From Candidatus Chloroploca mongolica (GTDB lineage Bacteria; Chloroflexota; Chloroflexia; Chloroflexales; Chloroflexaceae), in NCBI RefSeq assembly GCF_004762035.2, contig NZ_SIJK02000014.1, positions 1 to 64,000 of the forward strand: a stretch of DNA of 64,000 bases, written 5' to 3'. Under the pieces are notes generated by a model. It did no database searches, was not told where the DNA came from, and worked only from the letters and a program-made list of their open reading frames with translations. This document shows positions 27,615 through 34,977 of the stretch, piece after piece. Every line of letters begins with the position of its first letter. Position 1 is the stretch's first letter. The translations under genes and the position numbers were made by a program.

Positions 27615-28073
27615 ATGGACAGCGTTCGCGTCTGGATGAGTGCGCCCCCGGTGCTTGCCCGTGATACCATGACCCTGCCGGAAGCACGACAGTTGTTGAC
27701 TGAACTCAATATTCGGCGACTTCCCGTTGTTGATAGCGAGGGTGATCTGCTGGGGATTGTGACGGAAGGGGATATCAACCGTATTTCCGATTCGGCTGAG
27801 GGCGATCTCGCCGAGTACAGTATTTACTACCGCGTCAAGGATCTACCGGTACGTGAGTTTATGCGCCGCCCGGTGTTGACCGTGACACCCGATACCTGTT
27901 TACGTGATGCTGCGGAATTGATGATTACGCACCATATTCATGGGGTTCCCGTGGTCTTGGGCAAACGGGTGATTGGGGTCATTACGGTGTCCGATCTGCT
28001 GCGGTGGATGGTCAACTCCGAAGAAGATTGCGACACACCACCGCTGACTCCGAAGTCGCACGGACGTGACTAG
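27615..28073 (+). CDS. CBS-domain pair protein
   Basis: A 152-residue protein made almost entirely of two CBS motifs (about 5-60 and 80-135). Each has the expected pattern: LPEARQLLTELNIRRLPVVD with GIVTEGDI, and LRDAAELMITHHIHGVPVV with GVITVSDLL. Such Bateman modules bind adenine nucleotides (family knowledge). GGAG lies upstream. It sits between a Cys-rich small protein and a universal stress protein, suggesting a stress or energy-sensing operon. Confidence 0.88.
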   Translation: MDSVRVWMSAPPVLARDTMTLPEARQLLTELNIRRLPVVDSEGDLLGIVTEGDINRISDSAEGDLAEYSIYYRVKDLPVREFMRRPVLTVTPDTCLRDAAELMITHHIHGVPVVLGKRVIGVITVSDLLRWMVNSEEDCDTPPLTPKSHGRD

Positions 28074-28132
28074 ATCGTCTGTGCTGCGCCATCCTCGCTA
28101 ATGACAATGAGGGTGGTGTAAAGAGGTCTATT

Positions 28133-28588
28133 ATGTATAACCACATTCTCGTTCCACTTGATGGCTCACCCCTGGCCGCGCAGGTGCTTCCGCATGTTCA
28201 CGAACTGGCCGCCAATACGGGCGCAACCAGAATTACCCTGCTCCGAGCCGTTCCGCCTATCTTTACCACCAGCGTTGATTATAGCGGTATGCTCGCTACG
28301 ACCACCACCGATACCCTCGAAACAATGGAGAACGAAGCCCGCGATTATCTCGAGCGCATTGCCACTCAGTTTCGCGCCGAGGGCTATAAGGTACAGATCG
28401 AGCTTAGCTCACTGCCCGCCGCCGAGGCGATCCTTGACTATGTCGAGAATCAACACGTCGATCTGATTACCATTGCGACCCATGGCCGCAGTGGGCTTAG
28501 CCGCTGGGTCTTTGGAAGCGTGACCCAGAAGGTTGTGCAGGTCTGTCCTGCGCCGGTGTTTGTCTTCCGTCCCCAACACGACGATTAG
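28133..28588 (+). CDS. Universal stress protein (UspA family)
   Basis: A 151-residue Usp fold. The start HILVPLDGSPLAAQVLPHV and the C-terminal nucleotide loop THGRSGLSRWVFGSVTQKV match the ATP-binding G-2x-G-9x-G(S/T) pattern, so it is probably the ATP-binding subtype. It is 59 bp after the CBS gene. A 29-bp perfect hairpin closes the unit. Confidence 0.92.
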   Translation: MYNHILVPLDGSPLAAQVLPHVHELAANTGATRITLLRAVPPIFTTSVDYSGMLATTTTDTLETMENEARDYLERIATQFRAEGYKVQIELSSLPAAEAILDYVENQHVDLITIATHGRSGLSRWVFGSVTQKVVQVCPAPVFVFRPQHDD

Positions 28589-28598
28589 ACCTGGCTCT

Positions 28599-28660
28599 TT
28601 GATGATCACCGTGAAGCGGCCCCTGGCGTATGCCAGGGGCCGCTTCACGGTGATCATCAA
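28599..28660. terminator. Perfect 29-bp stem hairpin, GTAT loop
   Basis: Arms 28599-28627 and 28632-28660. It lies between convergent stops at 28588 and 28664 and fills nearly the whole gap, so it should act on both strands. Confidence 0.85.
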
Positions 28661-28663
28661 TAT

Positions 28664-29749
28664 TTACCGACGCAGTTTGGGGGCCTGCGACAAAACGTCG
28701 CATCCGCCATCGGTGATGAGAACCAGATCCTCGATCCTCACACCACCCCAACCTTCCAGATAGATGCCTGGTTCAATGCTCGTAACCATCCCCGGGCGCA
28801 GCGGTTGGCTGGGCACCAGCGGATTTTCGCGCCGCAACCCCGGACCTTCGTGAATATCCAGGCCAACCCCATGGCCGAGGCCATGCCCGAAATGATCGCC
28901 ATAGCCTGCTTCCACAATAAGATCCCGGGCAAGGGCATCGGCCTCGTGAGTCAAGAGCCCTGGACGAAGGCCCAGAAGGGCCGCTTCCTGCGCTTTCAGT
29001 ACCGTCTCGTAGATCTCCCAGAAGCGCGCATCAGGCTCACCAAGCACAATCGTCCGGGTCAGATCAGCGTGGTAGCCATCGATCCGTGCCCCCATATCAA
29101 TCACAATCGGCTGACCAGTGCCCAACGGGGCGTCACCGGGGGTTGCATGGGGCAGGGCGGCGTTGGGGCCAGCCGCGACAATGATCGGGAACGAGACCGC
29201 CTCGGCCCCGCCCACCCGCATCGCCATCTCGAGCATCCAGGCTGCCTGACGCTCGGTGGTGTCAGGCGTGAGCCGCTCGATCACGGCCGTAATGGCCGCA
29301 TCGGTCAACGCAATCGCCCGCTTCAGCGTATTGATCTCGGCACTATCTTTGATCTCGCGCAGCGTCTCAACCATCCCTTCAACGGGCACCAGTTCACACG
29401 CAGCCCCAACTTCTTTCTGCAGACTCCGGTATTCAGCCACATGCATGTGCGCAGCCTCGACACCGAGTTGCGTCAAGCCAAGCTCAACGATGGCATCACG
29501 CAACAGCGTTGGAAACGGGCTGCCAGGATTAACGACTTGACGTACCGCAAAGGCCGGGGCCTGCTGCCCAGCTTGCAAAAGATACCGGCTATCGGTAAAC
29601 AAGAGCGCCGTGGTTGGTGTGACCAGCAACCAGCCGTACGTTCCCGTGAAACCACTGAGATAGCGCCGATTCGTTGGCGCACTGATGAGCAATGCTGGCA
29701 GCTTCCGTTCTACAACCATCGCCCGCACACGTTCGAGGCGGTGCTGCAT
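28664..29749 (-). CDS. M24 aminopeptidase (Xaa-Pro type)
   Basis: A cytosolic metallopeptidase of 361 residues with a creatinase-like N-terminal domain (about 1-125) and a pita-bread catalytic domain. The five metal ligands are visible in order: DMGARIDGYHADLTRT (two Asp), GHGLGHGVGLDIHEGP (His), IEPGIYLEGWG (Glu) and VRIEDLVLI (Glu). It likely removes N-terminal residues next to proline. GGAGG lies upstream of the ATG. A 28-bp hairpin separates it from the BMP gene upstream, so it probably has separate control. Confidence 0.9.
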   Translation of the reverse strand: MQHRLERVRAMVVERKLPALLISAPTNRRYLSGFTGTYGWLLVTPTTALLFTDSRYLLQAGQQAPAFAVRQVVNPGSPFPTLLRDAIVELGLTQLGVEAAHMHVAEYRSLQKEVGAACELVPVEGMVETLREIKDSAEINTLKRAIALTDAAITAVIERLTPDTTERQAAWMLEMAMRVGGAEAVSFPIIVAAGPNAALPHATPGDAPLGTGQPIVIDMGARIDGYHADLTRTIVLGEPDARFWEIYETVLKAQEAALLGLRPGLLTHEADALARDLIVEAGYGDHFGHGLGHGVGLDIHEGPGLRRENPLVPSQPLRPGMVTSIEPGIYLEGWGGVRIEDLVLITDGGCDVLSQAPKLRR

Positions 29750-29765
29750 ACAACCTCCGTTGATA

Positions 29766-29824
29766 GCGTGCTGATGGTGCGCAAACGACCAGCATTGCTG
29801 GTCGTTTGCGCACCATCAGCACGC
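29766..29824 (-). terminator. Perfect 28-bp stem hairpin, ATT loop
   Basis: Arms 29766-29793 and 29797-29824 with tip GACCAGC/GCTGGTC. It follows the BMP gene stop (29844) by 19 bp and ends 16 bp before the M24 start, so it would also shape the leader of any readthrough mRNA. Confidence 0.8.
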
Positions 29825-29843
29825 TTGTTTGTCATCGATAGCG

Positions 29844-30977
29844 TTAGGGGGTGAATGGATTGGACTCAGGGATCTGATCGGTCAGCAGATCGCCACTCGC
29901 CGGATCAACCCCCGTATTCAGGCTGCCGTCGGCCAGTGACGCAAAAATCTCGTCGAGCTTGGTCTGCATCGCCGGGGTCACCGAGTCAGCTGCCATGTGG
30001 AAATCAGCCAGGCCCACACCATCGCCAGCGGCATCGAAGAGTGCGATACCGTTACCCTCGAAGGTCCCGTCCACCACCGCCTTGACTTCATTGTAGACTG
30101 CTACGTCCACACGCTTGATCGCACTCGAGAGGATGCGGTCAGCCCCAGGCGACGCGCCGTTGGCAAACGTGGTCACAAACTCGTCCTGGTCAACGCCGAT
30201 CACATATGCGCCACGCTCAGCCGCAGCCTTGATGGCACCCGTTCCCGTCGGGCCACCGGCACCAAAGATGACGTCGGCGTCATCACTGATCATCTGCTCG
30301 GCCGTCGAAGCGCCAAGCGCCGGGTCAATAAAGGTGGGCAGATAGACACCCAGCAAGTTGATGTCGGGGCGGACATAGCGGGCACCATTGTCAAACCCGT
30401 GGCGGAACTTCTTGACTGGAGGAATCTCCTGGCCAGCCACGATGCCAATCGTGCCACTCTCGCTCACCATCGCCGCCAGGGCGCCGGCCAGGAAGCCGGC
30501 CTGGTCTTCACGGAACTGCAGACCAACCAGGTTGTCCGTCACGCTCCCAGGGACATAGAACTGGTCAACCCCGATGAAGACAATCTCGGGGTGGGCCGCT
30601 GCCGCCGCCTGGGTTGCATCGGCAATCAAGAAGCCAACGGTGATGATGACATCAAAACCCTCATCAACAAAGGTCTGAATGTTGGCTTCGTAATCAGCCT
30701 GCGCCTGAGTCTCGATAAAGCGATACTCAAGCCCAAACTCCTGAGCAGCTTGCTCAGCACCCTTGTGGGCAAACTCGTTGAAGGTACCGTCGTTGACTTT
30801 GCCCAGGTCAGTGACGAGAGCAATCCGTAGAGAATCTGCTGGGGGCTCAGGGGCAGTCGCTTCGGTCGCAGTCGGCGGAACGGCCGTGGGTTGCGTGGCA
30901 GTCTGACCACCACATGCAGCGAGCAAGGGAATGATCAAGAACAGCACTGCCAGCATCGAAACAAACGATTTACGCAT
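29844..30977 (-). CDS. BMP-family ABC transporter substrate-binding lipoprotein
   Basis: A 377-residue exported lipoprotein; the lipobox is LLAACGG at about 18-24. A Thr/Pro/Ala linker precedes the periplasmic-binding fold of the Bmp/PnrA family (RIALVTDLGKVNDGTFNEFAHKGAEQAA; VIGVDQDEFVTTFANGA), whose members bind nucleosides (family knowledge). AGGAGG lies upstream. No cognate ABC permease or ATPase is adjacent; the ABC genes upstream are exporters of a different class. A TATAAT at 31035-31040 may be its promoter. Confidence 0.9.
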   Translation of the reverse strand: MRKSFVSMLAVLFLIIPLLAACGGQTATQPTAVPPTATEATAPEPPADSLRIALVTDLGKVNDGTFNEFAHKGAEQAAQEFGLEYRFIETQAQADYEANIQTFVDEGFDVIITVGFLIADATQAAAAAHPEIVFIGVDQFYVPGSVTDNLVGLQFREDQAGFLAGALAAMVSESGTIGIVAGQEIPPVKKFRHGFDNGARYVRPDINLLGVYLPTFIDPALGASTAEQMISDDADVIFGAGGPTGTGAIKAAAERGAYVIGVDQDEFVTTFANGASPGADRILSSAIKRVDVAVYNEVKAVVDGTFEGNGIALFDAAGDGVGLADFHMAADSVTPAMQTKLDEIFASLADGSLNTGVDPASGDLLTDQIPESNPFTP

Positions 30978-31034
30978 GGTTTTTTGTGCCTCCTACATTA
31001 TCAACGATGGCAAGAACAGTGCCTTGCCTGCCCG

Positions 31035-31040
31035 ATTATA
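31035..31040 (-). promoter_or_regulatory. -10 box for the BMP gene
   Basis: TATAAT on the minus strand, 58 bp before the start codon and within 25 bp of the preceding ABC gene stop. No good -35 is seen. Confidence 0.4.
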
Positions 31041-31062
31041 GCATACCCTCACGACCCGCACA

Positions 31063-32946
31063 TCATGCGGCCTGTGGCTCTTCTTCCCCGTGGAACTGGC
31101 TCATATAGAGCGCATAGTAGTCACCACGCAAGGCAAGCAGTTGTTCGTGCGTGCCTCGTTCCACAATCTGGCCGTCTTTGACCATCAAGACCAGGTCGGC
31201 GTTGCGGATCGTGCTGAGGCGGTGAGCGATGACAAAGCTGGTGCGGCCTTCCAACAATTGGTCAAAGGCCCGCTGGATCATCCGCTCGGTGCGTGTATCA
31301 ACACTGCTCGTCGCTTCGTCTAGAATCAGGATGCGCGGATTGGCAAGCGCCGCACGGGCAATCGCGATCAACTGGCGCTGCCCCTGACTCAAGCCGCCCC
31401 CTCGCTCGCCAAGCACGGTCTGATAGCCATCGGGCAGGCGTTCGATAAAGGTGTGGGCCGAGGCAAGTTGTGCCGCTGCGATCACCTCTTCATCAGTCGC
31501 TTCAAGGCGCCCGTAGCGAATATTATTCATCACCGTGTCCGAGAAGAGAAAGGCATCCTGCAACACAATGCCAATCTGCGAACGCAGACTCGCTGCGGTC
31601 ACGTTGCGGACATCGTATCCATCAATCGTCACCCGCCCCTTCAGCACATCATAGAAACGCGGAATGAGATTGATGATCGTCGTTTTGCCTGCGCCTGTTG
31701 GCCCGACAATCGCGACCATCTGCCCCGGTTTGGTCACAAAACTGACCCCTTTGAGTACCAGGGTATCGGCTTGATAGGCAACCTGCACATCTTCAAAGAC
31801 GACCCGTCCCTCGATCGGCGGCAAAACAACGGCATCAGGGGCATCAACAATCTCAGGTTGTTCATCAAGCAGGCCAAAGATGCGCTCACCACCAGCAATC
31901 GCACTCTGGATATTCGTCCAGAGCACGGCAATCTGTTGGATGGGCTGGTTGAAGCGTTGCACATACTGGATAAAAGCAAAGATCAGGCCTACCGAGATGA
32001 TCGTCGTACCAAAAAGGGGCTGGTTGCGGAGCAAACTGAGGCTGCCGACAACAACAACAATCGCAATCGCGACATAGCCGAGGGCCTCAAGTACCGGGTT
32101 GAGGGCGCTGGTGAAACTCGCGGCACGAACATTGGCATCACGGTTGGCCGCGTTGGCCCGCCGAAACGCCTCGATGCTCTCGGCTTCACGACTGAACGCC
32201 TGTACCTCACGTGCCCCCGAAATGCTCTCTTGCAGCCCGGCATTGACACTGCCCATCTCGCGGCGGCTCTTCCGAAACGCCTTGCGCGCCTCACCCGAGA
32301 AGTAGAAGGTCGCCCAGGCCATCAACGGCACAATGCTCAGGCTGACCAGCGCATACGGCACATTTGCGAACAGCATTGCGCTCATCGTAAAGACAATGCC
32401 CATGATGCCGCTCACCACGCTCAAGAGGGCAAAGCCAAGCACCTGCTGGATCGTGTCGGTATCGCTCGTGATCCGGCTCATGATATTGCCCGCTTCGTTG
32501 CGCGTGTAGAAGCCAAGAGAGAGCCGGTGAATCTGGGCGAAGGTGTCCTCACGCAGGCGGCGCAGGGCGCGCTGCCCCGCCCAGTTCATCGAGTAGAAGG
32601 CCAAGCCCTGTAGCAACGAACCACCGACAAAGAGCCCGGTCAGCAACAACACGATCACGCCCAACCCTGCCGCACGGTCTTCGAATGTCGCCGCCGGATC
32701 GACGGTGCCATACCAACACGCGGTTGCATTGGGCAGCAAATAGCAATCAACCGCCTGCCCAATCAGGCCAGGCGTCAACACCTGCATCACCGTGCTGAGC
32801 ACCAGCAGGATCATGGTCAAAACCACCGCATACCACCAGGGCCGAAAATAGACCCAGAAACGTGCCAGGGTGACGCCAACCCGTTTTGGTCTCTCGGTTT
32901 CGGTATTGAGCATCCGTCCAGGGCCACCTGGTCCACCCATCATCAT
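31063..32946 (-). CDS. ABC exporter half-transporter, canonical NBD
   Basis: A 627-residue half-transporter: transmembrane domain of about 40-340 with six helices, then a nucleotide-binding domain. Walker A is GPTGAGKT, the catalytic glutamate is present in LILDEATSSVD, and the switch His in IAHRLST. The signature is LSQGQ instead of LSGGQ. The start overlaps the stop of the upstream ABC gene by 4 bp, so the two are coupled and surely form a heterodimer. Substrate unknown (drug, lipid or peptide). Confidence 0.93.
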   Translation of the reverse strand: MMMGGPGGPGRMLNTETERPKRVGVTLARFWVYFRPWWYAVVLTMILLVLSTVMQVLTPGLIGQAVDCYLLPNATACWYGTVDPAATFEDRAAGLGVIVLLLTGLFVGGSLLQGLAFYSMNWAGQRALRRLREDTFAQIHRLSLGFYTRNEAGNIMSRITSDTDTIQQVLGFALLSVVSGIMGIVFTMSAMLFANVPYALVSLSIVPLMAWATFYFSGEARKAFRKSRREMGSVNAGLQESISGAREVQAFSREAESIEAFRRANAANRDANVRAASFTSALNPVLEALGYVAIAIVVVVGSLSLLRNQPLFGTTIISVGLIFAFIQYVQRFNQPIQQIAVLWTNIQSAIAGGERIFGLLDEQPEIVDAPDAVVLPPIEGRVVFEDVQVAYQADTLVLKGVSFVTKPGQMVAIVGPTGAGKTTIINLIPRFYDVLKGRVTIDGYDVRNVTAASLRSQIGIVLQDAFLFSDTVMNNIRYGRLEATDEEVIAAAQLASAHTFIERLPDGYQTVLGERGGGLSQGQRQLIAIARAALANPRILILDEATSSVDTRTERMIQRAFDQLLEGRTSFVIAHRLSTIRNADLVLMVKDGQIVERGTHEQLLALRGDYYALYMSQFHGEEEPQAA

Positions 32947-34739
32947 AGGTTTGTTTCCTTGACCAGCTGCGAATGATAAATCTCAGCGTAGATCGGGCTA
33001 TGTTCCATTAATTCGGCATGCGTGCCAGCCGCAGCAATGCGCCCCTGGTCAAGCACCAGGATCTGATCGGCACGCAAGACCGTGCTGATGCGCTGGGCAA
33101 TCACAACGCTCGTGCGACCTTCCATCAGCGTATCCAGCGCCTGCTGGATCGTTGCCTCGGTTTGGAGATCGACACTGCTCGTCGAGTCATCCAGAATCAA
33201 GAGGCGCGGATCGAGCAACAGCGCACGCGCAATCGCAATGCGTTGCTTCTGACCACCCGAAAGCGTCACGCCCCGCTCGCCAACCTTCGTTTGATACCCT
33301 TCAGGCATCGCCGCAATAAAGCTATGCGCCGCCGCTGCACGCGCTGCCGCTTCAACTTCGGCCTCAGTCGCCTCAGGCCGTCCAAAGGCGATGTTATCGC
33401 GCACCGTCCCGCTAAAGAGGTTCGTCTCTTGCAGTACAATGCCAATCTGCGAACGCAGACTATCAAGCGTTACGTCACGCACATCGTGGCCGTCAATGAG
33501 CACCGCCCCCTCAGAGGCATCGTAAAAACGCGGCAACAGGTTGATAATCGTCGTCTTGCCGCTGCCCGTTGCCCCAAGCAGCGCAATCGTCTGCCCAGGT
33601 TCCGCCACAAAACTGACCTCCTTGAGCACCGGATCACCTGTCCCAAGATAACGAAAGGTCACGTTGCGAAACTCCACCCGCCCGTTGAGCAGCGGCAACG
33701 GCAGGGCACCTGGTTTATCTTCAATCTCGCTCTGCGCATCAAGCACTTCGAAAATGCGCCTCGCCGAGGCACTCGCCTGCGCAACAAGCGTAATAATGAA
33801 CCCAAGCTGACCGAGCGGGACAAAGACGTAGGTCAGGTAGAGGCTGAACTTCTGATACCCCCCCAGTTCAAGCGTTCCTCCCAGAATCTGACGCCCTCCA
33901 AAGTAGAGAATCGCCACCTGCCCAAGTTGCGCCACCAAAAAAATAACTGGAAAGAGAAAAGAAAAGACCTGGTTAATCCGCAACTGCTGTGCCATCAAAT
34001 TCGTGGCTGCAACATCAAAGCGCTGCTCTTCATACGGCTCACGGGCAAAGGCCCTGACCACCTTCAAGCCCGCGAGATTCTCTTGCAGGATCGTATTGAG
34101 GGCCGATAACCGCTCTTGCACGACCGCAAAGAGTGGCTGGCTCACCCGCCCAAAAAAGATAAAGAGGGCCAGGGCAATCGGCAGCAGGGGCATCACCACA
34201 AAGGTCAAGCGCAGATTGGCAAAGGCCAGGATGATCAACGCCCCGGTGAGCAACAGAAACGACGAGGCAGCCAGCACAAGGCCTTGGGCAATGAAGGTAC
34301 GGAGGCGTTCGACATCATCAGTCGCCCGAATCATCAACTGACCAGTTTGATTGCGATCGTAGTAGCTAAACGATAGTCGCTGGATCTTGGCAAAGATCGC
34401 GTTACGCAAATCAAAAGCCAGCCCCTGCGACGTTGTCTCAGCCATGAACGCCTGCACAAACGAAAAAGCCCCGCGCAAGAGGGCAAAGAGCAAGATCAAG
34501 CCCGCTGCATTAAAGACGAGACGCTCAGCAGTACCAATATCGCCTCCCGTCTGGCTGGCCAGGGTCACCGTATCAATCATGTTTTGAACCAGCACAGGCA
34601 CGACGAGTTGGGCCAGCGTTGCCACAATCAAGGCACTATAGGCAATGGCGGTTGTCCGTTTATGTCCGCCAAGAAAGCGGATGGCACGCATCAATGCCCC
34701 CGGTGCTCGTGGACGAGCAGGGGAGCCCTGTTTCATCAT
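32943..34739 (-). CDS. ABC exporter half-transporter, degenerate NBD
   Basis: The partner of the downstream ABC gene, 598 residues with a six-helix transmembrane domain (about 25-320) and an NBD. Walker A is GATGSGKT and the signature is a canonical LSGGQ. The catalytic glutamate is replaced by Asp (LILDDSTSSVD) and the switch His by Gln (IAQRIST), so its own ATP site should hydrolyse poorly. This is the known asymmetric type of heterodimeric exporter. The ATG at 34739 (or 34736) is chosen over the GTG at 34751. Confidence 0.92.
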   Translation of the reverse strand: MMKQGSPARPRAPGALMRAIRFLGGHKRTTAIAYSALIVATLAQLVVPVLVQNMIDTVTLASQTGGDIGTAERLVFNAAGLILLFALLRGAFSFVQAFMAETTSQGLAFDLRNAIFAKIQRLSFSYYDRNQTGQLMIRATDDVERLRTFIAQGLVLAASSFLLLTGALIILAFANLRLTFVVMPLLPIALALFIFFGRVSQPLFAVVQERLSALNTILQENLAGLKVVRAFAREPYEEQRFDVAATNLMAQQLRINQVFSFLFPVIFLVAQLGQVAILYFGGRQILGGTLELGGYQKFSLYLTYVFVPLGQLGFIITLVAQASASARRIFEVLDAQSEIEDKPGALPLPLLNGRVEFRNVTFRYLGTGDPVLKEVSFVAEPGQTIALLGATGSGKTTIINLLPRFYDASEGAVLIDGHDVRDVTLDSLRSQIGIVLQETNLFSGTVRDNIAFGRPEATEAEVEAAARAAAAHSFIAAMPEGYQTKVGERGVTLSGGQKQRIAIARALLLDPRLLILDDSTSSVDLQTEATIQQALDTLMEGRTSVVIAQRISTVLRADQILVLDQGRIAAAGTHAELMEHSPIYAEIYHSQLVKETNL

Positions 34740-34977
34740 CTGGCCTTGCACACAAAATCTTTCTTGACCGTGGTGATGCGATCAATCACAACTGTCATCA
34801 GCGAAGGTACGGCCCGAAGTCGCTTGCTTCGAGAACTATCTAACATGCCATTGTAGCACAACAACGCATGTAGAAATAGTGGTATGCTGCATATATGGCC
34901 TCTTGCTCGGAGCCTGGGGCGATACACACCTATGCTGGATGCTGGCTGTTTGCGCCAGCCTAGAGAACACCTGCTCT

